A stretch of 64,000 bases of DNA from Gammaproteobacteria bacterium HGW-Gammaproteobacteria-1 (GCA_002840095.1 PGZL01000006.1:77241-141240), one strand, 5' to 3'. Positions 26,270 through 34,142 are shown, counted from the stretch's first letter. Program-made: numbers and translations. Notes: generated from the letters alone by a model not told the origin.

Positions 26270-28446
26270 GCCACGTCCTCCTGCTCGGTGTAGGCCTCCT
26301 CGGCCATGGTCTTCACCGCCGGGTAGTCGATCTTGCCGGTGCCGAGCAGCGGCAGCTGGCGCACGCCCATGATCTTCTTCGGCACGTTGATCTCGGCGAT
26401 GCCCGCGGCCTTGGCGGCGGCGAGCAAGGCGCCGCGCTCGGCGTCCGGTCGTTCGGTGAGCAGGATCAGTTGTTCGCCCTTGCTCTTGTCCGGCAGCGCG
26501 ACCACCGCATGGGCGTGATCCGGCCAGGTCCTGGCCACCAGCTCTTCCACTGCGGTGAGCGACACCATTTCGCCGCCGATCTTGGCAAAGCGCTTGGCGC
26601 GTCCCTGGATGCGGATGAAGCCGTCGCCGTCGATGGTGACGATGTCACCGGTGTCGTACCAGCCCTGGCCCAGTTCGCATTCCGCCGGTACCAGCACGCC
26701 GGGGTTGGCGTGCAGCAGGTAGCCGAGCATCACATTGGGACCGTGCACGAACAGGCGGCCGCCCTCGGCGACGCCGGGCACCGGCTGCAACTGATACCGG
26801 ATGCCGGGCATCAGGCGGCCGACGCTGCCGACGGCGTGATCCATCGGCGTGTTGGCGGAAAGTACCGGTGCGGTCTCGGTGGCACCGTAGCCTTCGAAGA
26901 TGCGCACGCCGAACTTCTCCGCCCACACGCGGCGCGTCTCCTCCTGCAGCTTTTCGGCGCCGGCGAACACGTAGCGCACCGAGTAGAAATCGTAGGGATG
27001 GGCGAAGCGCGCGTAACCGCCGAGGAAGGTGTTGGTGCCGAACAGCACGGTGGCGTTCACGTCGTAGGCGATCTCCGGCACGATGCGGTAGTGCAGCGGC
27101 GAGGGATAGAAGAAGGTCTTCATGCCGGAGAACAGCGGCAGCAGCGTGCCGGCGGTGAGGCCGAAGGAGTGGAACAGCGGCAGGGCGTTGAGAATGATGT
27201 CCTGTGCCGAGAAGTCGACACGCGCGGCAAGCTGTTCGCGGTTGGCGAGCAGGTTGGCGTGGGACAGCACCACGCCCTTGGGCGCGCCTTCCGAACCGGA
27301 GGTGAACAGCACCACCGCCGGTGTGTCCGGATCGGTGGCGCCGCCGTTGCGGCGATAGGCCCAGGAGGCCAGGTGGGCCAGCGCGAAACCGTTGAGCTTG
27401 TCCAGCGGCGTGATGTGTTTGGCCTGGTCTTCCAGGTAGACCAGGTTGACCTGTTCCTCCAGCTGGCGTGCCGCTTCGGTGAGCTTGGCCGCCTCGATGA
27501 AGCGGCGCGAGGTGATCACGGTCTTGATCTGCGCCGTCTCACAGGCGGAGAGCATGCCGTTGGCACCGATGGTGTAGTTGAGCATGGCCGGGACGCGGCC
27601 ATGGGCGTGCAGGCCGAGGAAGGCGACGACGGTGCTGGTCATGCTGGGCAGCAGCAGGCCGACGTATTCGCCGTGCCTGGTTTTCTGCGCCATGACGTCG
27701 CCCAGCACGAAGGCGGCGGCGATGAGCTTGGTGTAACTCAGCGGCCGGCGCTGGATGTCCTCGACGATGACGTGGCTGCCGCCGTGCATCCGGCGCGCAT
27801 CGAGCAGTGCCTGGAACAGGGTGCGGCGGTAGTTGCTGGTGGCGAACATCATCTCGGTCATGATCTCGGCCAGGGCGCGGCCGGCTGCCTTGCGGCGGGC
27901 GCGGCCGCGAACCTCGGCGGGCGGCGCAATGCGGCGCGGTTCCAGCACGGTGAGGGTAATCCTGGGGAGCCAGCGCAGGCGCACGCGGCCGCGCAGGCGC
28001 GAGAACGGCGTGTACTGGGCGCCGTCGATGCGCACCGGCACCACCATGGCCTCCGACTTGTCGGCGACCAGGCCGGTGCCGTCGTAGATCTTCATCAGCG
28101 AACCGGTGACGGTGATGCGGCCCTCGGGGAAGATCACCGCGCGGTTGTCCTGTTGCAGGTAGCGGATCAGCGATTTGGCCGACAGCGGGTTGGTCGGGTC
28201 CATGGGGAAGATCTTTGCCAGCGCCAGGAAGGGCTTGAGCAGTCTGTTCTGCGCGACAAAGGTGTTCACGGCGAAGGTGAGCGGGCCGGGGAGAAAGGCC
28301 ACCAGCAACACCGCATCGAGGAAGGAGGTGTGGTTGGCGACGATGAGCACGCGCTTGCCCGCCGTATCGAGATTCTCCAGTCCTTTGACTTCCACCTGGT
28401 ACAGCGCCTTGAGCAGCCAGCGCAACGCGCGTTTGAACAGTTCCAT
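26266..28446 (-). CDS. aas: Aas-like acyltransferase / acyl-ACP (acyl-CoA) synthetase fusion
   Basis: 726 residues from the ATG preceded by AAGGAG; a longer upstream frame is not used. N-terminal PlsC-type acyltransferase: NHTSFLD (the HX4D motif) and FPEGRITVTGS. C-terminal AMP-forming ligase: FTSGSEGAPKGVVLSH, YGATETAPV, WYDTGDIVTIDGDGF and a GTGKIDYPAVK lysine motif. In E. coli Aas re-acylates lysophosphatidylethanolamine imported by LplT. Same order and coupling here. The upstream TetR gene on the same strand may control it. Confidence 0.92.
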   Translation of the reverse strand: MELFKRALRWLLKALYQVEVKGLENLDTAGKRVLIVANHTSFLDAVLLVAFLPGPLTFAVNTFVAQNRLLKPFLALAKIFPMDPTNPLSAKSLIRYLQQDNRAVIFPEGRITVTGSLMKIYDGTGLVADKSEAMVVPVRIDGAQYTPFSRLRGRVRLRWLPRITLTVLEPRRIAPPAEVRGRARRKAAGRALAEIMTEMMFATSNYRRTLFQALLDARRMHGGSHVIVEDIQRRPLSYTKLIAAAFVLGDVMAQKTRHGEYVGLLLPSMTSTVVAFLGLHAHGRVPAMLNYTIGANGMLSACETAQIKTVITSRRFIEAAKLTEAARQLEEQVNLVYLEDQAKHITPLDKLNGFALAHLASWAYRRNGGATDPDTPAVVLFTSGSEGAPKGVVLSHANLLANREQLAARVDFSAQDIILNALPLFHSFGLTAGTLLPLFSGMKTFFYPSPLHYRIVPEIAYDVNATVLFGTNTFLGGYARFAHPYDFYSVRYVFAGAEKLQEETRRVWAEKFGVRIFEGYGATETAPVLSANTPMDHAVGSVGRLMPGIRYQLQPVPGVAEGGRLFVHGPNVMLGYLLHANPGVLVPAECELGQGWYDTGDIVTIDGDGFIRIQGRAKRFAKIGGEMVSLTAVEELVARTWPDHAHAVVALPDKSKGEQLILLTERPDAERGALLAAAKAAGIAEINVPKKIMGVRQLPLLGTGKIDYPAVKTMAEEAYTEQEDVA

Positions 28447-28482
28447 CGTTTTCTCCTTTTTGTTTCCTGTTGTCCTGATTCT

Positions 28483-28502
28483 CCTCCCCGTTTCGGGGGA
28501 GG
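28483..28502. repeat. GC-rich hairpin between tetR and aas
   Basis: CCTCCCCG-TTT-CGGGGGAGG forms a tight stem-loop in the tetR-aas spacer. It has no clear T-tract on the minus strand. A similar CCTCCCC(GCGACG)GGGGGAGG hairpin occurs near 31500, so this is probably a dispersed element. Confidence 0.45.
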
Positions 28503-28548
28503 CCGGGAGGGGGCGGCTTCGCTTAGTGGTTCCGATGTGCTTCGGTTT

Positions 28549-28579
28549 GGTGGATGCGCTGCGCTTATCCACCCTACGG
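28549..28579. repeat. REP element
   Basis: GGTGGATGCGCTGCGCTTAT followed by CCACCCTACGG is a palindromic unit. It shares ATGCGCTnCGCTTAT and CCCTACGG with the inverted repeats flanking the REP-associated transposase at 32253. The outer arm changes from GGCGCA/TGCGCC there to GGTGGAT/ATCCACC here, so pairing is kept. Confidence 0.65.
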
Positions 28580-28599
28580 TTGTTTGTCGCCCGTGGGGC

Positions 28600-29199
28600 T
28601 TATGCCTCGAAGCCCTGTAAAAAATTGTCGACCAGCATGTGCGCCATCTCGCCGGTGCTCTGGCCGCCGGCCAGATCCATGCGGTGGCGGATCCTCAGGG
28701 TGCAGATGCCGTGCACGCTGGCCCACAGCACGCGTGCCGCCTGCTGGATTTCCTGCTCGCTGCGGTGATCCGCCAGCGGCTTCAACGCCACCTCGGCCAG
28801 GCCGAACACCTTGCTCAGTTTCATCTGATACCAGTCGGGCAGGGCATTGCCCTTGTCGGTGATGTATTCGAACAGCATGTTCCAGCGCGGCGTCTCGGTC
28901 TCGGCGTAGGCGATGTAGGCATCGGCCAGGGCCAGCAGGCTGGCGCGGGCGTCGGCATCGGGGGCGCGGCGGGCGCGGAGCCACTCGTACAGTGCGTCGA
29001 GAGTGCGGCCGTTCACCTGCAGCACCAAGTCGTCCAGGTTATCGAACACCAGATAGAGAGTGCCCACGGTGTAGTCGATGGCACCGGCCACCTTGCGGGC
29101 GGACAGGCCTTTATAGCCTTCGGCCACGACGATGGTTTCGGCGGCGTTAAGGGCCATCTGGCGGATCTCCTCCCGGCTGTGGTCGCTGCGTCGTGCCAT
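28600..29199 (-). CDS. TetR-family transcriptional regulator
   Basis: 199 residues from the ATG giving MARRSDHSREEIRQMAL; the longer frame runs through operators and is not used. The helix-turn-helix is visible (GYKGLSARKVAGAIDYTVGT) followed by LYLVFDNLDDL, the TetR signature. The C-terminal half is a helical ligand/dimer domain. Two 17-bp palindromes of the form ATTGAACGnnGTTCAAT lie just upstream and a third before the divergent gene, so it likely represses itself and the VIT-vWA gene. The inducer is unknown; a lipid signal is possible given aas-lplT next door. Confidence 0.9.
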   Translation of the reverse strand: MARRSDHSREEIRQMALNAAETIVVAEGYKGLSARKVAGAIDYTVGTLYLVFDNLDDLVLQVNGRTLDALYEWLRARRAPDADARASLLALADAYIAYAETETPRWNMLFEYITDKGNALPDWYQMKLSKVFGLAEVALKPLADHRSEQEIQQAARVLWASVHGICTLRIRHRMDLAGGQSTGEMAHMLVDNFLQGFEA

Positions 29200-29246
29200 G
29201 TCGGTGCTGCCTGGTCGCTGAATGTTGGAGGCCAGTGTAGCGAAGT

Positions 29247-29376
29247 ATTGAACGCTGTTCAATTGTGTGCTACAAAATAATTGAACGACGTTCAGTTTGT
29301 TGCAGTCAGTCACTGGACAGCGTCAGCCACCCGCCCCGGCGGGTCTTTTTGGATGATTAATTGAACGATGTTTATT
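29247..29376. promoter_or_regulatory. Three TetR-type operators in the divergent intergenic region
   Basis: Site 1 ATTGAACGCTGTTCAAT (29247-29263), site 2 ATTGAACGACGTTCAGT (29280-29296) and site 3 ATTGAACGATGTTTATT (29360-29376). Consensus ATTGAACGnnGTTCAAT. Sites 1 and 2 are 33 bases apart, about three helical turns. Site 3 is degenerate in its right half and lies directly before the AAGGAG of the VIT-vWA gene. Their placement points to joint control of both divergent genes by the TetR protein. Confidence 0.8.
29329..29350 (+). terminator. Intrinsic-terminator-like hairpin in the VIT-vWA leader
   Basis: ACCCGCC-CC-GGCGGGT is followed by CTTTTT on the plus strand. It lies between operator 2 and operator 3, upstream of the start codon. 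If the promoter lies near operators 1-2, this would act as an attenuator in the 5' leader; otherwise it stops read-through from tetR-side transcription. Confidence 0.55.
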
Positions 29377-29390
29377 TAAGGAGAACGGAC

Positions 29391-31478
29391 ATGGACAAAA
29401 ACTTCATCAACCTGGCGGGGCGAGCGCTTACTCTGTGCGCCGGCCTCTTGATGGGCAGTGCCCAGGCCGCTGGCCTGCTCACCCCGGCGGACGGCAGCCT
29501 GCCGTCCCTGGACCTGAAGGAGCACCACGTCAACGTCGTCGTGGAGGACGGCTATGCCGTCACCACCGTGGAGCAGGTGTTCCACAATCCCCACGGTCGC
29601 GACCTGGAGGCCATCTATTCCTTCCCGGTGCCGGAGCATGGCGCGGTGGGCGAGTTCACCCTGTGGATCGACGGCAAGCCGGTGACCGGCGAGGTGCTGG
29701 AAAAGCAGGAGGCGCGCCGCGTCTATGAGGAGGAGAAGGCGGCCGGGCGCGACGCCGGCCTGACCGAGAAGGACAGCTACAAGACCTTCGACATCAGCGT
29801 CTCTCCGGTGCGCGCCGGCCAGGATACCCGCACCCGCCTGGTGTACGTGCAGGCGGCCCACGTCGACACCGGCATCGGCCGCTATGTCTATCCGCTGGAA
29901 GAGGGCGGCGTGGATGAGGAGAAGCTGTCGTTCTGGACCGCCAACACGAAAGTGAGCGCTGACTTCAGTTTTGACCTGCACCTCAAGTCCGGCTATCCGG
30001 TGGACGCCCTGCGCCTGCCCAACCAGCCCGGTGCCCAGGTGAGCCAGGTTGGCCCCGGCGAGTGGAAGGTGCATCTCGGCAACCAGAATGCCGCCGCTCC
30101 GGTACAGGAGGAAGGCGGCGCGCAGGCGCCGGCCTTCAATCCGCAGCAGCAACAGGCGGGTGCGGCGTTCAGCCTGGACCAGGACCTGGTCGTCTACTGG
30201 CGCCACCAGACCGGCCTGCCCGGCAGCGTGGATCTGGTCACCTACAAGCCCGATGCAGCCAAGCGCGGCACCTTCATGCTCACCGTGACGCCGGGCGAGG
30301 ACCTCAAGCCCATCACCGAAGGCAGCGACTGGATCTTCGTGCTCGACATCTCCGGCTCCATGCAGGGCAAGTACGCCACCCTGGCCGACGGCGTGCAACG
30401 CGCCCTGGGCAAGATGCGTCCCAACGATCGCTTCCGCATCGTGCTGTTCAACGATCGTGCGCAGGAGCTGACGCAGGGTTACGTCAATGCCACCTCCGAG
30501 ATGGTCAAGCGCTACAGCGACGAAGTGGCGCGCATCCAGCCCACCAACGGCACCAACCTGTATGCCGGCGTGCAGCTCGGGCTCGACTCCCTGGAGGCCG
30601 ACCGTACCAGCGCCATCGTGCTGGTCACCGACGGCGTCGCCAATGTCGGCGAGACTGCGCAGCGCAAGTTCATCGAAATGATCAAGCGCAAGGACACGCG
30701 CCTGTTCACCTTCATCATGGGCAACAGCGCCAACCGTCCCATGCTGGAGGCGATGACCAAGGCCTCCGGTGGCTTCGCCGTCAGCATCTCCAACAGCGAC
30801 GACATCGTCGGCCAGCTGCTCACCGCCGTGAGCAAGGTCAGCCACGAAGCGCTGCACGGCGTCGAGGTGAAGATCGGCGGCGTGAAGGTGGCCGACCTGA
30901 CGCCGAAGGAGATCGGCAGCCTCTACCGTGGCCAGCAGCTGATCGTGATGGGCCACTACTTCGACGGCGGCAACGCCAGGGTGAAACTGACCGGGCGCAT
31001 CTCGGGCCAGCCCAAGACCTACAAGACCGAGTTCGCCTTCCCCCAGCAGAGCAAGGACAACCCGGAACTGGAACGCCTGTGGGCCTACGCCGCCATCGAG
31101 GACATCCAGAGCGAGATGGAAGACTTCGGCGAGAAGGACGACCTCAAGCGAGCTGCCACCGACATCGCCCTGGAGTACAGCCTGGTCACCGACCACACCT
31201 CGATGATCGTTCTGCGCGAGGAACAGTTCGCCGCACGCAACATCCAGCGCAACAACAAGCAGCGCGTCGCCGTTGAACAGGCCGCACAGCAGCAGCGTGC
31301 GCAGAGTGCCCCGGTGTCGCGCCGCGTCGATACCCAGCAACCCATGTACACCACGTCGCGCCCGAGCCACTCCAGCGGCGGTGGCGGCGGTGCGCTGGAC
31401 GGCTTCATGCTGATTCTGTTGACCCTTCTCGTGTTGCCGCACCTGCTGCCGTTGTTGCGCAAGGGCGAGGAGAAGTAA
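29391..31478 (+). CDS. VIT and vWA domain exported membrane protein
   Basis: 695 residues from the ATG after AAGGAG. Signal peptide (to about residue 26, GSAQAAG). VIT domain with VVEDGYAVTTVEQVFHNP and YSFPVPEHGAVGEFTLWIDG. vWA domain with an intact MIDAS motif DISGS (319-323). The C-terminus is a Ser/Gly-rich linker (SSGGGGG), a hydrophobic helix (FMLILLTLLVLPHLLPLL) and a basic end RKGEEK, so it is anchored in the membrane. Related bacterial VIT-vWA proteins include sortase-target proteins; no sortase is seen here. The Gly-rich tail loosely resembles GlyGly-CTERM signals. Function unknown, possibly adhesion or envelope stress. Confidence 0.88.
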   Translation: MDKNFINLAGRALTLCAGLLMGSAQAAGLLTPADGSLPSLDLKEHHVNVVVEDGYAVTTVEQVFHNPHGRDLEAIYSFPVPEHGAVGEFTLWIDGKPVTGEVLEKQEARRVYEEEKAAGRDAGLTEKDSYKTFDISVSPVRAGQDTRTRLVYVQAAHVDTGIGRYVYPLEEGGVDEEKLSFWTANTKVSADFSFDLHLKSGYPVDALRLPNQPGAQVSQVGPGEWKVHLGNQNAAAPVQEEGGAQAPAFNPQQQQAGAAFSLDQDLVVYWRHQTGLPGSVDLVTYKPDAAKRGTFMLTVTPGEDLKPITEGSDWIFVLDISGSMQGKYATLADGVQRALGKMRPNDRFRIVLFNDRAQELTQGYVNATSEMVKRYSDEVARIQPTNGTNLYAGVQLGLDSLEADRTSAIVLVTDGVANVGETAQRKFIEMIKRKDTRLFTFIMGNSANRPMLEAMTKASGGFAVSISNSDDIVGQLLTAVSKVSHEALHGVEVKIGGVKVADLTPKEIGSLYRGQQLIVMGHYFDGGNARVKLTGRISGQPKTYKTEFAFPQQSKDNPELERLWAYAAIEDIQSEMEDFGEKDDLKRAATDIALEYSLVTDHTSMIVLREEQFAARNIQRNNKQRVAVEQAAQQQRAQSAPVSRRVDTQQPMYTTSRPSHSSGGGGGALDGFMLILLTLLVLPHLLPLLRKGEEK

Positions 31479-31497
31479 TGCAGTGACACGGTCCATT

Positions 31498-31588
31498 CCC
31501 TCCCCGCGACGCGGGGGAGGGCGTGGGGAGGGGCGGGAGGGGGAGCATCACGGCCATATCGGTGATATCAGTCAATCGACCGATATGG
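31498..31588. repeat. Hairpin cluster downstream of the VIT-vWA gene
   Basis: A CCTCCCC(GCGACG)GGGGGAGG stem is followed by CCATATCGG (31554-31562) and its inverted copy CCGATATGG (31580-31588). The 13-mer GTGATATCAGTCA between them recurs as a direct repeat near 31697. No gene lies between 31479 and 31740. These may be regulatory or remnants of a mobile element end. Confidence 0.45.
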
Positions 31589-31740
31589 TTGATGGGACGT
31601 CGATTTGCGGTATATTCGCCCATGGGCTCCCGCCAAAGCAGGATGCAACCGCCCGGAATGACAGGGGTTTCTATGAAGGAAACAATTCACAGGCCGTGAT
31701 ATCAGTCATATGGCCGACTAATCATCGTTAGGTGACATGG

Positions 31741-32118
31741 ATGCCGCAGCTTCCTTACTCAATCGAACTGCACGATTCCGATGTCTCAGCTATTGAGAGT
31801 CCGGAGGGTAAGGGCATTGTGCGGTTCTCTCATGCCTACATCCACAACGAAGGTAAAGGCTGGAGTCAGGCCGCCGAACTTCGGGTTGGAAGCGCGGTCA
31901 TTGAGTCGAATCAAGCCACCTATCCCGCCCGCGTGTGGGACGGTAACCTCAATACAAAGGGAGGGGCTTACCATAATCTACTGACGCTACCCATCGATGC
32001 AGATGGAGATGTGGAACTCGTGATCGAGTTCAGTTCTGGTGCGGTGGCCAGAATCAAGGGCTCGGGAGTCAGCCTTGTGTTCACTGGTGAGCGAGCGTTC
32101 ATCGAGGATGTCACCTAA
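31741..32118 (+). CDS. Hypothetical protein in a cassette-like unit
   Basis: 125 residues from the ATG; a GTG three codons earlier is the alternative start. No recognised family; it is beta-rich by eye (VRFSHAYIHN, VELVIEFSSGAVARIKG). Codon use is less GC-biased than the neighbours. The ORF is bracketed by a perfect 12-bp inverted repeat, GTTAGGTGACAT just upstream and ATGTCACCTAAC containing its stop codon. These contain GTTRRRY and RYYYAAC, the core-site forms of integron gene cassettes. Confidence 0.55.
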   Translation: MPQLPYSIELHDSDVSAIESPEGKGIVRFSHAYIHNEGKGWSQAAELRVGSAVIESNQATYPARVWDGNLNTKGGAYHNLLTLPIDADGDVELVIEFSSGAVARIKGSGVSLVFTGERAFIEDVT

Positions 32119-32174
32119 CCATTTCTTTCATCCGACGCCCGTGACGTTGCGGCGTTCTTCCAGACTTCAGCCCG

Positions 32175-32211
32175 CGTAGGGCGCAATAAGCGAAGCGCAT
32201 TGCGCCGCATG
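32175..32211. repeat. REP inverted repeat, left copy
   Basis: A 37-bp unit starting CGTAGGGCGCAATAAGCGAA. Its exact inverted copy lies at 32784-32820. The pair flanks the REP-associated transposase gene and is the likely substrate of that enzyme. Confidence 0.85.
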
Positions 32212-32252
32212 CAAGCCAGGGAGATGGCAATAACGCCGAGAGGGATTTCGCG

Positions 32253-32780
32253 ATGCCGGATTATCGCCGGGCGTGGCGGCAGGGTGGTACGTATTTTTTC
32301 ACGGTCAACCTGCTCGAACGGCACAGGACGCTGTTTACGGATCACATCGATCTGCTGAGGAATGTGGTCGGCGACGTACGTCGACGTTTCCCGTTCACTA
32401 TACACGGTTGGGTGGTGTTGCCGGAGCACCTGCATTGTGTCATCGAATTGCCGGCTGGAGATAGCGATTTTCCGCTACGCTGGCGACTTATGAAATCCGG
32501 CTTCTCGAAGCAACTTCCTCGTGTCGAGCGACGGAGTGATGTGCGGGTGCGGCGCGGCGAGCGGGGGATATGGCAGCGTCGATATTGGGAACACCTAATC
32601 CGCGACGAGGCTGATTTTACCGCCCATATGGACTATGTCCATTACAATCCCGTAAAGCACGGATTGGTTCGTTGTGTGAGCGAATGGCCGTATTCGACAT
32701 TTCATCGCCTGGTGTCGCAGGGCGTCTACCCTTCGGATTGGGCCGGTGGATTACATGCTTCGGTGGCGTGTGGTGAGTGA
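32253..32780 (+). CDS. REP-associated tyrosine transposase (RAYT, Y1/HUH)
   Basis: 175 residues. The HUH motif is H59-L60-H61 (LPEHLHCVI) and the catalytic tyrosine lies in [12 protein letters not shown] (Tyr128 or Tyr131). [12 protein letters not shown] and the tail are typical of the family. Such enzymes nick and join REP sequences as single strands. It sits inside a perfect 37-bp inverted REP pair, and matching REP units occur at 28549 and, more loosely, at position 1. Confidence 0.92.
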   Translation: MPDYRRAWRQGGTYFFTVNLLERHRTLFTDHIDLLRNVVGDVRRRFPFTIHGWVVLPEHLHCVIELPAGDSDFPLRWRLMKSGFSKQLPRVERRSDVRVRRGERGIWQRRYWEHLIRDEADFTAHMDYVHYNPVKHGLVRCVSEWPYSTFHRLVSQGVYPSDWAGGLHASVACGE

Positions 32781-32783
32781 GTC

Positions 32784-32820
32784 CATGCGGCGCAATGCGC
32801 TTCGCTTATTGCGCCCTACG
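32784..32820. repeat. REP inverted repeat, right copy
   Basis: Exact inverted copy of the 37-bp left unit, beginning 3 bases after the transposase stop codon. With the left copy it defines a REP-RAYT-REP unit of about 650 bases. Confidence 0.85.
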
Positions 32821-32874
32821 GTACTGGCCGGACAGGAGCGTTATGCAGGGACTTCCGGCGATTTTCCGGCAATG

Positions 32875-32907
32875 AAAAAGCCGGTCAGCAGCGCTGACCG
32901 GCTTTTT
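32875..32907. terminator. Bidirectional intrinsic terminator
   Basis: AAAAAGCCGGTCAGC-AGC-GCTGACCGGCTTTTT: a 10-bp-plus GC stem flanked by A and T runs on both sides. It serves the HiPIP gene ending at 32941 on the minus strand and any plus-strand transcript from the transposase unit. Confidence 0.9.
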
Positions 32908-32940
32908 GTCAGGATAACGCTATCCTGAACGGGTGGTGTG

Positions 32941-33234
32941 TCAGCCCTTGGTGACCCAGGACTTGCACCAGCCGGCGGCAGCGACTTCCTTGCCGGGAAA
33001 CAGCGGGCAGGGACCGCTGGCGGCAGTGCCGCCCTGGTACAGCTTGCAGTTGGCGCAGGACTGACCGGCGGTAGCGCTCTTGTCGGTGTAGGCCAGGGCT
33101 TTGGCGACGGCGTCGTCGGCCGTTACCATTGGCGCGGCGCTGGCGCTGGCGTGGTAACCCGCGACGGCGATGACCGGCAGGGCAGCCAGGCTCTTGAGAA
33201 CGTTGCGACGGCTGATTTTGTTCTTCATCCTCAT
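32941..33234 (-). CDS. High-potential iron-sulfur protein (HiPIP), Tat-exported
   Basis: 97 residues from the ATG that has GGAGA 7 bases upstream; an ATG four codons earlier contains that site. Twin-arginine signal SRRNVLKSLAALPVIAVAG. The mature part has four cysteine ligands of the 4Fe-4S cluster in CANC, GPCPLFPG and GWCKSW. HiPIP carries electrons in the periplasm, in phototrophs and sulfur oxidisers. It is a single-gene unit with its own terminator. A Fur-like palindrome lies upstream. Confidence 0.93.
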   Translation of the reverse strand: MRMKNKISRRNVLKSLAALPVIAVAGYHASASAAPMVTADDAVAKALAYTDKSATAGQSCANCKLYQGGTAASGPCPLFPGKEVAAAGWCKSWVTKG

Positions 33235-33349
33235 TGCATTCTCCATGCGTCATTTTTAGTAATTTACTCCAGCCCTTTCCTTGGTTATTGGGTGGAGCAT
33301 CGCACGGTCCGTGCGGACCGGTTTTGACGTTAAGATAATGCCTTTAAAA

Positions 33350-33370
33350 AAACAATGATAATTATCAAAA
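33350..33370. promoter_or_regulatory. Possible Fur-like box upstream of HiPIP
   Basis: TGATAATTATCA (33356-33367) is a perfect 12-bp palindrome within AACAATGATAATTATCAAAA. It resembles half of the 19-bp Fur consensus, and GATAAT also occurs at 33333. It lies about 120 bases upstream of the HiPIP start. The match to the full consensus is partial. Confidence 0.35.
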
Positions 33371-33483
33371 AACGGCTAGTTGGGTAGAACGGCACGGTTT
33401 ATTGCTCCGCCTGCCGGCGTGGAGTTCGGGAAGTTCGGTCAGAGTAAAACTCTTGCAGCTGAACTACAGATCGAATCTGCCTA

Positions 33484-33765
33484 TCAAGCCGCATCCACTT
33501 CCACATGAACACGCCGCCCCAAGGCCGTTGCGATATTCACCAGGGCATCCAGAGAGAAACGGGACACACGGCCGCGCAGGAGGTCATTGATTCGGGGTTG
33601 GGTTACGCCGCAGCGGGTCGCCGCTTCGGCTTGAGTCCAGTTGGCTTCTGCGATGATGGCGGCGATCTGCTGCATCAGCTCGGCGCGGGCGCGAAGGTTG
33701 GCCGCCTGTTCCGGTGTGTCTGCAATGGCGTCCCACACGCTATCGAAAGTCTTTGTCTTGCTCAT
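33484..33765 (-). CDS. XRE-family antitoxin of a Gp49/RelE-type pair
   Basis: 93 residues. FDSVWDAIADTPEQAANLRAR is the typical N-terminus of antitoxins paired with Gp49-like toxins. The helix-turn-helix is in WTQAEAATRCGVTQPRINDL. Its ATG overlaps the toxin stop by 4 bases. The toxin is frameshifted, so this antitoxin appears orphaned. Confidence 0.85.
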   Translation of the reverse strand: MSKTKTFDSVWDAIADTPEQAANLRARAELMQQIAAIIAEANWTQAEAATRCGVTQPRINDLLRGRVSRFSLDALVNIATALGRRVHVEVDAA

Positions 33766-34096
33766 TGCATGTTCCTCATCAGTTCGGCGTAACGCTTCTT
33801 GGCAAGCTCGAGGTCGCGTTTCGGTGTGGCTTGAGACTTCTTCTCGAAGGCATGCAGTACGTAAACCGCGTCTGCCAACCTGGCCGTATAGATCACCCGG
33901 TACGTGCCTGTGTCGTCCCACAGGCGAATTTCCTCGGCGCCTTTGCCGATGGACGGCATGGGCTTGAAGTCATCCGGTTGCATGCCGCGCTGAATTGATA
34001 GCCGGCATCCTGCTTTACATCCTCAGGAAATTCCCGCAGACGCTCCAGCGAGTCACCGAGGAAGCGAAGCGGCTTCGTAATTCTGATTATATCCAT
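33762..34096 (-). pseudogene. Frameshifted Gp49/RelE-like toxin
   Basis: The N-terminal part MDIIRITKPLRFLGDSLERL...QDAGYQ reads in one frame from 34096. The C-terminal part QPDDFKPMPSIGKGAEEIRL...KKRYAELMRNMQ reads in another from 33983. Family members carry about LDRVQRG between GYQ and MQPDD; here a deletion of about 10 bases near 33984-33994 shifts the frame. Re-initiation at the internal ATG would give a 73-residue piece lacking the first strand and helix. The toxin is therefore probably inactive. Confidence 0.8.
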
Positions 34097-34142
34097 TCTG
34101 ATATAAAGTTCCACCCACAAGAAAGTGTTGCCGGACAACAAC

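Noticed and set aside
26470-28620. 716-codon plus-strand open frame opposite aas
   Set aside because: Antisense shadow of a clear acyltransferase/ligase; composition rich in Gly, Ala, His and Asp without motifs.
29376-31496. 706-codon minus-strand open frame opposite the VIT-vWA gene
   Set aside because: Shadow frame; the plus strand has a ribosome-binding site, signal peptide and MIDAS motif.
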